From positions 1 to 50,873 of the forward strand of contig JAPLQI010000036.1 in the NCBI GenBank assembly GCA_026399755.1: DNA of 50,873 nucleotides, read 5' to 3'. This document shows, piece after piece, positions 33,031-42,358 of this stretch; the stretch's first letter is position 1, and the number at the start of each line of letters is the position of its first letter. This DNA is from Pseudomonadota bacterium (GTDB lineage: Bacteria; Pseudomonadota; Gammaproteobacteria; Burkholderiales; Chitinibacteraceae). Under the pieces are notes generated by a model. It ran no database searches and was not told the origin of the DNA. It worked only from the letters and a program-made list of their open reading frames with translations. The position numbers were made by a program, and so were the translations under genes.

Positions 33031-35160
33031 TCAGCGCTCCGTGCTTGCAACCAGCAGGCTTTGTGCGGGGAGTGAGATCGAGGCAGCACCATTCGTGCAA
33101 TGGCTTTGCCGACGTTGAATCAGACGAGCACCTGTTAGCTCATAATTACCAGCTTGATGTCCATCGAGTATTGCCCATTTTATTTGGCGCTGACAAGGGA
33201 TTTGCAGGGAGTGCGCGGCTTCGCTGGCATTGACAATGGCAAACTGCTGTTTTTGGGGCTGGCTAAACATAATGGCAGAAAAAGCGCTGCACGCATCCGT
33301 ATCGCCCTGACAGCGAAGCGCGTTCAGCTGACCCCCTGCGACTTCATTTAATAATGCCAGTGCCAGCCCGGTTGGACGTAAACGGTTTGCTTCACTTAGG
33401 TCGCGGCTAATCCCAAACAAAGGGACATCACCTAAATTTTTGTCGAGCTTTACGCTGTATCCCGCCAAACTATAAACGGCTTGTTCTCGGATACCTGTGA
33501 GTGAAGCATCGATAAGCTGGCGAGCCAATGCAACGCCGGCGATGCCATTGTTTAACACTAAGTTGCGCAGGGTTGCCGGTGCATTGCCCATATTGCTATG
33601 AAAATTGATTTCATAAATGGCGAGCGGCTTGTTTTGGGCTTTGCTCAATTTTTGCTGCTTGAGTAATAGTGGCAGTTGGCTTGCCAGCGCACGCTGGCGC
33701 AGTTTTTTTTCGGTTTCATCGCTGGCCATTTCATACAAGAAATAGGGAGCAACGGCGACACGATCAGCGGCCTTGCTATGGACAATGGCGCCGGGGCTGC
33801 CCCCCCACAAAAAGGGCGCATTGACCACGGTAATGAGTTTGTTGCCTTGACCAAATCCCTTCTTGGCCGCGGCTAAAGCAGCATCAGCAATGATTTGATG
33901 CTGCTGCACATTGCTTAGGCCGGCGGGACGGAATAAGGCATTCCAGTTTTCATTGCCAAATTCGAGTATGACTTCCCGTAATTGGGCTTTATCGGCGTGG
34001 ATTCTGAGTTGCTGTCCAAAATTAAACCACTCAGCGCTCGATAGCGTTGTTGGACCAACTACCCAAGGGTTCGCTTGGATTTGGGCGCATAAAGCAAAAA
34101 AATCAGGAATGCTATAGGCAAAAAAACTTTCATTGTCACCCGGCCTGTAGCGAATGGGCTGACGTGTCATGTCGCTGGTGTAGCGGTTGGGTACATTGTC
34201 GCCAAGCTGTCCTTGCCAGTCGCGCAAATAGCCAGGGCGCAGCGTTTTGAGTGTTTCAACCACGGCTTGCCGAAATCCGCCAGCGCCAGGCACTTTTTCA
34301 CCGAGATAGACCTCATCGAGCCAGATTTCTCCTTCACCTTCGGCGTGAAAGGTGAGCGAGAGTGCGGCGGCATCGCTGGAGATACTTTCGCGACCTTGCC
34401 AGTTGAGCTCTATCGTTTGCCATTGCGGGCTTGGTTCGATGATTTGTTGTACAAAAGCGTTTTGCTTATCACGGGCAAAGCGAACGTGCAGCTTGGCTCC
34501 AGTGCGCTCGCTGCGGATTTTAAATTTTAATTGCCAATCACCGGCAATGGGTAATAAGCGTCCTGCTGTGCCGCCTAAGGTGTCAAAGTAGCTGGCTAAT
34601 TGCGCTGGACTTTGGGGGCTGGGCTGCAGTCTGGCGGCAAAACCGCCTTCTTTTTGTGCCACTAGGCTGGTGCGGCCTGAGCTCCACCACTGTGGAATGG
34701 TTTGGCTACGGCTGGATTTTTCAACGCTGATTGCATCGCCCACGCGCAGTTCATTAAAAGTTTGATCAAGCCAAAACAGGCCGTTCTCTTGTGCTTTACG
34801 GCGATAATCATAGATGCGTCCTTGTGAATTAACGTGGGCACCACTCAGGATTTGATAGCCTCCACCAGTCCAAAAACCATCAGGGCGGGCTACCCAAGCA
34901 TCTTGGTCTTTAATTTGTCGCCCCTCGATCTGTTCAACCAATACAATGCTGCGATCAAGCAGAGGCATGAATCCAGGGTTGCGTACAATATTGGCGCGCA
35001 ACTGCTCGGCTCCCCAATAGGATGGTCCCCCCAGATTGAGGCCATAGCGTGGAAAAACTTGTGGGTCGATTTGCCGATCAATACTGAATGTGAGATTCGC
35101 TGCTTCACAGAAAGCATAGGGGGCATTGATCAAGGCAAGTACTAGGAGAATTTTTGGCAT
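33031..35160 (-). CDS. secreted clan-A glycoside hydrolase (arabinofuranosidase/GH39-51-like)
   Basis: The 709-residue exported protein has a signal peptide (cleavage near residue 19). A beta-sandwich carbohydrate-binding-like domain lies around 180-290 (GDWQLKFKIRSE, EGEIWLDEVYLGE). The TIM-barrel that follows has acid/base Glu404 in EFGNENWN and probable nucleophile Glu517 in IYEINFH, giving the clan GH-A pattern. A C-terminal beta domain follows. Its operon position suggests it trims or releases the polysaccharide made here. The sugar specificity is unknown. Confidence 0.8.
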   Translation of the reverse strand: MPKILLVLALINAPYAFCEAANLTFSIDRQIDPQVFPRYGLNLGGPSYWGAEQLRANIVRNPGFMPLLDRSIVLVEQIEGRQIKDQDAWVARPDGFWTGGGYQILSGAHVNSQGRIYDYRRKAQENGLFWLDQTFNELRVGDAISVEKSSRSQTIPQWWSSGRTSLVAQKEGGFAARLQPSPQSPAQLASYFDTLGGTAGRLLPIAGDWQLKFKIRSERTGAKLHVRFARDKQNAFVQQIIEPSPQWQTIELNWQGRESISSDAAALSLTFHAEGEGEIWLDEVYLGEKVPGAGGFRQAVVETLKTLRPGYLRDWQGQLGDNVPNRYTSDMTRQPIRYRPGDNESFFAYSIPDFFALCAQIQANPWVVGPTTLSSAEWFNFGQQLRIHADKAQLREVILEFGNENWNALFRPAGLSNVQQHQIIADAALAAAKKGFGQGNKLITVVNAPFLWGGSPGAIVHSKAADRVAVAPYFLYEMASDETEKKLRQRALASQLPLLLKQQKLSKAQNKPLAIYEINFHSNMGNAPATLRNLVLNNGIAGVALARQLIDASLTGIREQAVYSLAGYSVKLDKNLGDVPLFGISRDLSEANRLRPTGLALALLNEVAGGQLNALRCQGDTDACSAFSAIMFSQPQKQQFAIVNASEAAHSLQIPCQRQIKWAILDGHQAGNYELTGARLIQRRQSHCTNGAASISLPAQSLLVASTER

Positions 35161-35187
35161 GATGCCCCCGGATGTATTTACCTCATT

Positions 35188-36498
35188 TTAGTGATAGCGC
35201 TCTCGCAAATTGTGGCAAGAAGGTAAACCTTCATAGCCTTGCATTTGTGCGTACAACTGCTCGACGATATCTAGCTTGTGCTCCCAGTCAAACCCCATTG
35301 GGTGAGGTTGATGCAATATTTGAGCGGCCCTTGCACCCATTGCCGCCCAATGCGCTGGGCGGCAATGGCAATCGAGTAAGGTCGTTTTAAGTTGAGCAGT
35401 GAGTTCGGTGCCTGAGTGCGCATCAAGTAATATCCCCGTTTCTTTGCTTAGCAATTCAGCGGGTCCGCCAAAACGATAGGCAATGACCGGCCTTCCGCAA
35501 GCCATCGCTTCAAGAATTACCGCTCCTCCTGACTCCCTAATCGATGGCAGGCAAAACACATGACATTGCTGCATGAGTAAAGGCACGTCAGCTAAGGGGG
35601 CACGACCCGTAAAGTGGCAGTGCTGGCCAATACCTAGCTCGGCGGCTTCGGCTTCCCATACTGAGCGTTTAACGCCATCACCTACGAGGGTGAGATCGAT
35701 TGGATAGCCCGCTTTGATTAACTGTGCACAGGCTTGAAGGAGATAATTGACACCTTTGACGGGTAGCATTCGGCCCACAAACAAGACATTCAGTACGTCG
35801 CTACTGCTACGTTCGGGCACGGGATGGGCGGTGAACTTTAAGTGGTCAATGCCATTTTCCAGTAGTGGGCGTGTGCGTTGTTTGGGGGGGAGCGTAGCTC
35901 GTGTGGCTGCTGTTGCGGTTAGGGTGATTTGCTGGTGGCTGGATTTTTCTAACCTTGCTGAAAACCATTGCCCAAGCCGTCGGCCATGATTGAGCCACTG
36001 GGATTCCTGCTGTAATACCTCATCAAAACCGATTGGATTACCTAAGCCGCAATTGAGAGGCCCACGAATCAGCGGCAAGCCAAGCTGATGAAGTCGTGTC
36101 CCTGCGGCCGAGCTTACTGGGGTAGGGACGTGGACAGCCACCCAGCGAGCACCTTGTTTGCGTAGCAGGCGTGAGCGCCGCAAAGCTAGAAAATCAAACA
36201 AATAATAATCGACAGAACTGAGTAGAAAAATGGCATGCTCTTTGCCGGGAAACAGGTAGGAGGCGGTGCGATAGAGTGGGCCAGCCAGCCATTCGGTATT
36301 GATGTACTCAATCTGGCTGCCTTTGAATGGTGCACCAGCGGCTTCAATTGCAGTGCGATTTCGGCTATGGGTGATCAAGGTGACGGGGCGACGCTTGGCC
36401 ATGCGTTGATACCATTCCCAGCCAATTTGAGAGACGGAGCCCATATCGGGCCCGCATTGGTAGGCAACCAGTAAAATAGGGCTTTTGCTAGGGTTCAT
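35188..36498 (-). CDS. glycosyltransferase family 4
   Basis: A 436-residue GT-B enzyme: ILLVAYQCGPDMGSVSQIGWEW at the start, VLFVGRMLPVKGVNYLL, FCLPSIRESGGAVILEAMACGRPVIAYRFGGPAEL with the E-x7-E motif. I start at 36498 with AAGGAA about 8 nt upstream, 2 nt after the acetyltransferase stop. The frame extends to 36645 only as an antisense-like overlap of the upstream gene. Confidence 0.9.
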   Translation of the reverse strand: MNPSKSPILLVAYQCGPDMGSVSQIGWEWYQRMAKRRPVTLITHSRNRTAIEAAGAPFKGSQIEYINTEWLAGPLYRTASYLFPGKEHAIFLLSSVDYYLFDFLALRRSRLLRKQGARWVAVHVPTPVSSAAGTRLHQLGLPLIRGPLNCGLGNPIGFDEVLQQESQWLNHGRRLGQWFSARLEKSSHQQITLTATAATRATLPPKQRTRPLLENGIDHLKFTAHPVPERSSSDVLNVLFVGRMLPVKGVNYLLQACAQLIKAGYPIDLTLVGDGVKRSVWEAEAAELGIGQHCHFTGRAPLADVPLLMQQCHVFCLPSIRESGGAVILEAMACGRPVIAYRFGGPAELLSKETGILLDAHSGTELTAQLKTTLLDCHCRPAHWAAMGARAAQILHQPHPMGFDWEHKLDIVEQLYAQMQGYEGLPSCHNLRERYH

Positions 36499-36500
36499 TT

Positions 36501-37067
36501 TCATTTCCTTGACAGCGGCTTGGCGGGAATCCCGCCGAAAGTGGCGCCGCTTGGTACATCGCGGGTCACCACGGCATTGGCAGCAATGGTTGCGCCATCC
36601 CCGATGCAAACACCGGGTAAGATGATCACCCCTCTGCCGATCCAAACTTCTTTGCCAATCCTAATTGGCGCGCAGTTGTAACCTGCATCCCGCAGCGGGA
36701 TGGATGGATTCCGGCGATGATTTGCATCGCGCACACTGCTGTATTCCCCTAGCATCGAGCCTGAGCCAATGCTGATTTGGCAATGGGAAACTAAGTGCAC
36801 GCCACGGGAAATAACAACATCGTCGCCTAGGGTGATGCTCCCAGAACCTTGGGTTTCAAGGTAAAGTCCTGGGTAAATAAACGCCCCCAAGCCAAAATGG
36901 ATGGTTCGTGAGCCCTGTAGTTCAACGGCTCCTAAAATGACATTGCTCGGGTCCAGCGGAATACGACAAGCCAGGCACAACCATGCCATGCCTCGTTGAT
37001 ATGAAGCTAAGGCATCGAGCAGTTGGCCTAGCCACGGTGAGCAACATCTGTAGAGGAGCCGTTTCAT
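36501..37067 (-). CDS. hexapeptide-repeat sugar acetyltransferase
   Basis: A 188-residue left-handed beta-helix enzyme: [41 protein letters not shown] (catalytic His region) and the standard closing block [31 protein letters not shown]. It is the third acyltransferase of the locus. Its start overlaps the upstream GT2 gene by 4 nt. Confidence 0.87.
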   Translation of the reverse strand: MKRLLYRCCSPWLGQLLDALASYQRGMAWLCLACRIPLDPSNVILGAVELQGSRTIHFGLGAFIYPGLYLETQGSGSITLGDDVVISRGVHLVSHCQISIGSGSMLGEYSSVRDANHRRNPSIPLRDAGYNCAPIRIGKEVWIGRGVIILPGVCIGDGATIAANAVVTRDVPSGATFGGIPAKPLSRK

Positions 37068-38053
37068 TTTGGTGTTGCTTTGTAATTAGCAAAAGAGGCG
37101 CGTTTCTTTGTTGCTTGATCGCGCAAGCAACGCCAGATGCCCAGCGTGATTGGAATTTGAGCCAACCAGCTATGAATGCCATAGAGCAATAAGCTTGGCC
37201 AATGCGGGCTGCGCCAGCGAGCCCGCCAACTGCTGCGCAGCATCAAGAGTGTGAGTGTAAGAAATGCGGCTGCGCTGAGCAGCGGATACGTCACCAAGCC
37301 AAGTAGTATGAGCAGTAGCAAGGTGAGTAAAACGCTACTTTGTCGATAGTTGTGTCGCACTTCTTTGACCCAAAAGGTATGTGTCAGCGAGCTCACCGCC
37401 GCATAGGCGTAACCTGCTCGGCTGGTGCGTTGCCAATATTGCTTAAAGTGAGTAATGGCCAGGTCATGCTGAGTCATTGGGATATCCAAGTGCATAATTT
37501 TCCATCCCTGTTTGCGTAGCCAAAAACACATTTCAGGTTCTTCCCCGGCCAATAACTTTGGGTTAAAGCCGTTGACCTGGCGCAGCGCTTCACGCCGAAA
37601 TAAGGCATCTCCGCCGCAAAATGCGGTTTCGCCTGGCGGGTAGCGCCAATCCAGATCAAGCACTTGTACATAAACCGATTGATTTGGATAGCGCTCAACG
37701 CGGTGTCCCCAGATGCAGGCCAGTTTTGATTGAGCTTGCAAAGCGGCCAGAGCGTGCGATAAAAAATGCGGTGCTAGGGTGGTGTCGCCATCTAAAAACA
37801 TGATCCAATCCCCCTTAGCTTGTGCTAAGCCCGTATTGCGTGCCGCTGCTGCGCCTCTTTGTTTGGCTAAAAAGACGTGGTCGGCGAGCAACCTCGCCTT
37901 GGCAGGGCTATCGTCGCTTGAGTGAGAATCGATATATAGCAGTTCGATGTTGGAGTAAGCATTTTCTCGGACTGAGTTTAGGCAGCGTATTAAGCGCTCT
38001 CCTTCGTTATGGCCGATGACAATCAGTGTAATTAATGGATCGCTATTCATCAT
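37064..38053 (-). CDS. glycosyltransferase family 2 with C-terminal membrane helices
   Basis: A 329-residue GT-A enzyme: [53 protein letters not shown] (DxD), [20 protein letters not shown]. Two or three hydrophobic segments (about 240-275) anchor it in the inner membrane. It overlaps the upstream GT4 gene by 11 nt. Confidence 0.88.
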   Translation of the reverse strand: MMNSDPLITLIVIGHNEGERLIRCLNSVRENAYSNIELLYIDSHSSDDSPAKARLLADHVFLAKQRGAAAARNTGLAQAKGDWIMFLDGDTTLAPHFLSHALAALQAQSKLACIWGHRVERYPNQSVYVQVLDLDWRYPPGETAFCGGDALFRREALRQVNGFNPKLLAGEEPEMCFWLRKQGWKIMHLDIPMTQHDLAITHFKQYWQRTSRAGYAYAAVSSLTHTFWVKEVRHNYRQSSVLLTLLLLILLGLVTYPLLSAAAFLTLTLLMLRSSWRARWRSPHWPSLLLYGIHSWLAQIPITLGIWRCLRDQATKKRASFANYKATPK

Positions 38054-39083
38054 TTATCCCCTTAATGCCACACAAGCAGGCATAGCTGGCGATCTGTTGT
38101 GGTGCTGAGAAGCGTTGGATGAGCTGCTGCCGTGCATTGGCAACGATGGTATTAAGTTCACTGGCAGGTAATTGGTTAATCCAATGAATTTTCTGTGCTA
38201 AATCATGGCTATCACCTGCCTGATAATAAAACCCCGTTTCGCCATGTTTAACTAAGTCAGCTGCACCTCCGCGATTGGGCACCAGAACAGGAACCCCAGC
38301 ATCCATGGCTTCTAGAACCGCCAGCCCGAAAGGCTCATTAGCGCAGCTATGCACGTATAGATCACATTGGGTCAGTTCTTGATTGGGGTGCTCGACAAAG
38401 CCAAGCCATTTGATTTGCTTAAGGTGAGCGCTGTGTGCTTGTAATTCTTTGCTTTGCCAGCCCGTGCCGCAAATCCGCAGCGCGGGTAGTGAGGGGTCAT
38501 TACACCAAGCCCTGATGGCCACACTGACTTGCTTGATGGGGTCGATACGCGTGATCATGGCCACTTGCGTAATGCCGGGCTTTGTAAATACGTCCCGACG
38601 GTTTTGTTGGGTGGTGAGGAAATTTTCAATTACCGTGATGTGTTTGTCACTGCAGCCATGCGCTAATAAGCGTGTTCTGACAAACTCGGAGACTGCGATC
38701 AGCTCAATGCCTAAATATTGCAGCCAGTGTTTGCGGCCATAACTTAAATATTCATCCGTGCCCCCATGCACGATATGGATCTGGCGAGGCCATTTTCCAC
38801 GCAGTAGAGCTAGAACACTCACCATGAGCGCTTGGCTTACCCCAGTGCTGCAAACGCACAGCTCGGGGTGGGCAAGATAGCGCCACAACTGGCGGGCAAG
38901 CTCGAGCCAACTGTTAAAGCCATAAAATAAAACATCCTGCTCCTTGGCCAGTTGCTGTACTGGACCTTGGGGGGCAAACAGCACCGTGTTGGCTTTAAAT
39001 TTCAAGTGGGCCAGCGTGGCCAGCGCCATTCTTTCTGTTCCATAGCGCTGGCCACTGTGCAAAATATAGAGCAGGGTTTTCAT
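38043..39083 (-). CDS. glycosyltransferase family 4
   Basis: A 346-residue GT-B enzyme: LLYILHSGQRYGTERMALATL (N-terminal GT4 start), HIVHGGTDEY, IAVSEFVRTRLLAHG, ITRIDPIKQVSVAI and EPFGLAVLEAMDAGVPVLVPNRGGAADLV with the E-x7-E motif. It lies 27 nt after the WecG fusion gene. Confidence 0.9.
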   Translation of the reverse strand: MKTLLYILHSGQRYGTERMALATLAHLKFKANTVLFAPQGPVQQLAKEQDVLFYGFNSWLELARQLWRYLAHPELCVCSTGVSQALMVSVLALLRGKWPRQIHIVHGGTDEYLSYGRKHWLQYLGIELIAVSEFVRTRLLAHGCSDKHITVIENFLTTQQNRRDVFTKPGITQVAMITRIDPIKQVSVAIRAWCNDPSLPALRICGTGWQSKELQAHSAHLKQIKWLGFVEHPNQELTQCDLYVHSCANEPFGLAVLEAMDAGVPVLVPNRGGAADLVKHGETGFYYQAGDSHDLAQKIHWINQLPASELNTIVANARQQLIQRFSAPQQIASYACLCGIKGINDE

Positions 39084-39110
39084 TGGCGTGCCTCTTGCTG
39101 TCAGTTGTTA

Positions 39111-41537
39111 TTACAATGCATTGGGAGGCGAAATGATGTCCGATTTGTAAAATCTAGCCTGTGAGCCATGCTTTAATGATTGGGCTAGATGTTGTAATTT
39201 TTTCCAACTTAAATGCTGCGGTACTGCTGCGCCATATAGATCGGTTATGCAATCTTGTTCTTCGCGGCTTAGGCCTTGCGCGGGTAATGTTTGAGCTTGT
39301 AATTCAGAGAGCCTGATCGCGCCTAGCCGCAGGCTTTTTCTTTCGTAAGTGCTATTTTGCTTTTGCGATAAGACAGGTAAGCCAATCAGGTGGCACTCGC
39401 CGTGAAGCACTTTTTTTAATCGATTGGCTAGGTTTTGTCTGCGATAAGTATCGAGTTGCTTTTGATGCCAGTACAGCCAAACTAAAGTGATTAAGGCTTG
39501 CAAGCGCTCACCTAGGCTTGGCCTGCTTAGTCGCTCGTCCATTTCATCAATTAAGCATTCCTCTGCCTTGAAGTGCAAAATGGTTTTATCCCGCACTAAA
39601 TACAATTTTCGATTGCCGACCAAGCTGTGCCCGATACTCATTTCTTCTGCGATATAGCTAAAGGGTTTGAGTAAGCTATTGTGGATGCTTACTTGCCGAT
39701 CCAGTACGCAGCCTTCGCCAATCACAGTATTAGGGCCTATCTGGCTTCCTTGCCGAATTAAGCAGTTGCGGCCAATGAGCAAAGGGCCAATGAGTGTGAC
39801 GTTTTTTTCGCAAATCACCCCAGGGGCCAGCCAAACCTGATGTTTGACTTCCTGGTATTCTGGAATATAAGGCGGTGCTTTTTGTAAGAGTTCGGGCAGT
39901 GCTGCGTTAAGCTCTTGTGCGTTGCATAAGCTAATGCCATCAAAACGCTTGGTTTGTGCGGGTAATGGGAGTTTGTTTTGATCCGGCGCTAATTTTAGCT
40001 GTTCCGATTTGATATAAGCCCAGCCAGCCCAGATACCCTGAGCCAATTCCCATTGGCATGCTGCAGTACTTAATAGATTAGCGTTAGGCAGGCAGCCTGG
40101 GGCGACCAGCCAAACGTGCTCAGGCAAGGGCAAGGCGGCAAGGCGAAGGCGGGTTTGTCGCTGCTGTCCAGATAGATAATAGCGAATCTCAATTCCCCAG
40201 CGCTCACCCTTCCCTAATTGCGCCGCAATGGCAGAGTAACCCTGATCGGCAAAAACATGCACTAATTTTACCCCTTGCTCCACCAGTCGAATCATGCTCA
40301 GCTCAAGCAGGCTATGACCCACCAGTGGAGATAAGAGGGTGCCGATTGGATCATCCCCTTGCCAGAGCGTATAATCAGTCAGCAGCAGAGCCTGTGGACG
40401 CGGATCAACTTCATGGCGTGGTGAGTATGCGCTGGGCAATAGTTTGGGGGCTGCTTGGAGTTTTTGCCTGAATACACGGGCAAGAAAAGTGAAGTTGCCA
40501 ATTAAATATCGCTGCCACATTCTTCCTGGCTCTTGTAATAAGCGCCAGCACCATTCCAGGCCCAGTTCACGTAACCAAAGCGGTGCACGAGGAATACGGC
40601 CAGATATAAAATCAAACAAGCCCCCAACGCCTATCGCTAAAGGTACGGCCGTGGCCTGCTGATTGCAGGCAATCCAGTTGTCTTGCAGGGGGGCACCCAT
40701 GGCGACTACTAAAACATCCGCTTTGCTTTGTTTGATTTCTTTGATGAGGGCCGGGGTATCTTTACTGGGGCTATAGCCATGGTATGTGCCCGCGATATGT
40801 AAGCCAGGATATTTTTTTAACAGGCGCCGTGCTACCTCTTCTGCTACCCCGTGGCGGCCACCAAGTAAATACAAGCGAGCGCCGGCCTGTTGCCATTGCT
40901 TACATAAAATCGGGAATAAATCTGTGCCGTTAGTGTTTTCTTGCAAAGGTGTTTTCAATATGCGGCTGGCAAGTAAGACGCCGCTGCCATCGGGTAATAA
41001 CAGATCTGCCGAATTGAGCACGCCGCGATATAAGGGGTCTTTGCTGGCCAGATTTGCGCAATGCGGATTGACAAAGGCTATGCGGCGTTGGTGAGCTTGC
41101 TCGCGCCATATTTTGAGCTGTGACTCAATCTGTGCATGTTGCAAATTATCCAGCCATAAACCAAGTAAAGGCCAACGCTCTTCGGTTGGGCTGACGGTAT
41201 GCCCAATAAGCATGCTCCAGCTATATCGCAGTAGTAGGGCTATATCAAAGCGCCAGCTGCGAGAATGTTGATCATGGCTATCCCATTCTGCTTCATCGTT
41301 GAGGGCCAGGGCCATGCGTTGATGTAGGCGGTAACTTGAGAGTAGCCCAGGTGTGTTGCCCGCTGTGGAGCCTATCCACTGTAAGCGGCTTTGAGCGATA
41401 TCTTGCAGTTGCTGTAGCAATACTGTGCCGAACCCGAGCTGTGCTGCAGGCCAGAGCAATAGTTTCAGTATCTTAGCGATGACTCTGCCCAGTGTTAGGG
41501 CGTATCGCTGATAGCTGGACTGTGAAAATGAAGCCAT
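39111..41537 (-). CDS. WecG/TagA/CpsF glycosyltransferase fused to nucleotidyltransferase-like and beta-helix modules
   Basis: The 808-residue fusion has a helical N-terminal region (1-140) and then a WecG/TagA domain (about 150-355) with LPDGSGVLLA (Asp183), GAPLQDNW, GVGGLFDFISG and RELGLEWCWRLLQEPGRMWQRYL. Residues 382-560 follow the fold pattern of sugar nucleotidyltransferases but lack the GxGxR/K signature (ALLLTDYTLWQGDD instead). A left-handed beta-helix follows (about 585-650). The tail (700-808) contains VLHGECHLIGLP, reminiscent of the GEMSLVGPRP region of phosphoglycosyltransferases. The WecG part should add the second sugar after the priming enzyme encoded upstream. Start 41537 follows AAGGAT and overlaps that gene by a few... 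0 nt (13-nt gap). Confidence 0.83.
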   Translation of the reverse strand: MASFSQSSYQRYALTLGRVIAKILKLLLWPAAQLGFGTVLLQQLQDIAQSRLQWIGSTAGNTPGLLSSYRLHQRMALALNDEAEWDSHDQHSRSWRFDIALLLRYSWSMLIGHTVSPTEERWPLLGLWLDNLQHAQIESQLKIWREQAHQRRIAFVNPHCANLASKDPLYRGVLNSADLLLPDGSGVLLASRILKTPLQENTNGTDLFPILCKQWQQAGARLYLLGGRHGVAEEVARRLLKKYPGLHIAGTYHGYSPSKDTPALIKEIKQSKADVLVVAMGAPLQDNWIACNQQATAVPLAIGVGGLFDFISGRIPRAPLWLRELGLEWCWRLLQEPGRMWQRYLIGNFTFLARVFRQKLQAAPKLLPSAYSPRHEVDPRPQALLLTDYTLWQGDDPIGTLLSPLVGHSLLELSMIRLVEQGVKLVHVFADQGYSAIAAQLGKGERWGIEIRYYLSGQQRQTRLRLAALPLPEHVWLVAPGCLPNANLLSTAACQWELAQGIWAGWAYIKSEQLKLAPDQNKLPLPAQTKRFDGISLCNAQELNAALPELLQKAPPYIPEYQEVKHQVWLAPGVICEKNVTLIGPLLIGRNCLIRQGSQIGPNTVIGEGCVLDRQVSIHNSLLKPFSYIAEEMSIGHSLVGNRKLYLVRDKTILHFKAEECLIDEMDERLSRPSLGERLQALITLVWLYWHQKQLDTYRRQNLANRLKKVLHGECHLIGLPVLSQKQNSTYERKSLRLGAIRLSELQAQTLPAQGLSREEQDCITDLYGAAVPQHLSWKKLQHLAQSLKHGSQARFYKSDIISPPNAL

Positions 41538-41550
41538 GATCTGAATCCTT

Positions 41551-42264
41551 TTAATATGCACCACGCCCAAGGAAAACGGCTGGCAAAGTCAGCAATAAAA
41601 TGCGCAGATCCAGCGCGATACTGCGCTCGCGAATATATTGAAGATCCATCGCTAATTGGCCATCAAATGCAATGTTAGAGCGGCCACTGACTTGCCAAAT
41701 GCAGGTCAGTCCAGGGGTGATTTCAAGGCGTTGTCTGGCATGTAAGCCATATTGGCTGACCTCACGGGGGAGTGGTGGTCTAGGGCCAACTAGAGTCATC
41801 TGGCCAATCAGTACACACCAAAGCTGGGGAATTTCATCTAAGCTAAAACGACGCATCCAACGGCCGATATACGTCACTCGAGGGTCATTTTTGAGTTTAA
41901 AAGTGCGTTGATCTGCATGTTGGTTTTCTAAAGCGTGTTGGTATTGATCTGCATTGATGCGCATGCTGCGGAATTTAGGAAATGCAAATAGTTGCCCACG
42001 ATAGCCCACGCGATCTTGCCAATACAAAATCGGGCCGCCATCGGTGAACTTGATTAATAGAGCTAATAAGGCCCAGAGTGGCCAGCCCAGCCCTAGTGCT
42101 ACGAGTGCCGAAGTAATATCCCAAATCCGCCGAACAGAGCTGGTGAGCTTTAGTTTGATGAATAGAGTTAGGCGAAGTGCTGTCATGGCTTTACGTCTGC
42201 GTGCCGGGTGACTAAATCTTTTTTCAAGTTTACGTAAGTTGGGTTCAATAACTTTTGAAAGCAT
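41551..42264 (-). CDS. priming phosphoglycosyltransferase (bacterial sugar transferase, C-terminal-type)
   Basis: The 237-residue monotopic enzyme transfers a sugar phosphate to undecaprenyl phosphate and so starts repeat-unit assembly. A hydrophobic segment (about 50-72) is followed by GGPILYWQDRVGYRGQLF, FPKFRSM, RRFSLDEIPQLWCVLIGQMTLVGPRPPLP and ITPGLTCIWQVSGRSN, the PglC/WbaP catalytic core. The N-terminal multi-span region of WbaP is absent. It heads the largest minus-strand operon and is preceded by the shared upstream element. Confidence 0.93.
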   Translation of the reverse strand: MLSKVIEPNLRKLEKRFSHPARRRKAMTALRLTLFIKLKLTSSVRRIWDITSALVALGLGWPLWALLALLIKFTDGGPILYWQDRVGYRGQLFAFPKFRSMRINADQYQHALENQHADQRTFKLKNDPRVTYIGRWMRRFSLDEIPQLWCVLIGQMTLVGPRPPLPREVSQYGLHARQRLEITPGLTCIWQVSGRSNIAFDGQLAMDLQYIRERSIALDLRILLLTLPAVFLGRGAY

Positions 42265-42323
42265 TTTGCATTTCCTTTTAAGGACTTCGACTATGCTGTT
42301 ATTGAAGCATTGACCCTGCTCAT

Positions 42324-42349
42324 AATTGTGATCAACTTGTAAAACTTGA
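42324..42349 (-). promoter_or_regulatory. shared locus operator, copy 4 (priming transferase operon)
   Basis: On the minus strand it reads TTTACA-N5-ATCACA followed by ATT. TCAATA lies 18 nt downstream. The inner edge is 60 nt from the transferase start. The other edge is only 9 nt from the divergent kinase ATG, so occupancy could also block the kinase gene. Confidence 0.65.
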
Positions 42350-42358
42350 GTGCTGCTT

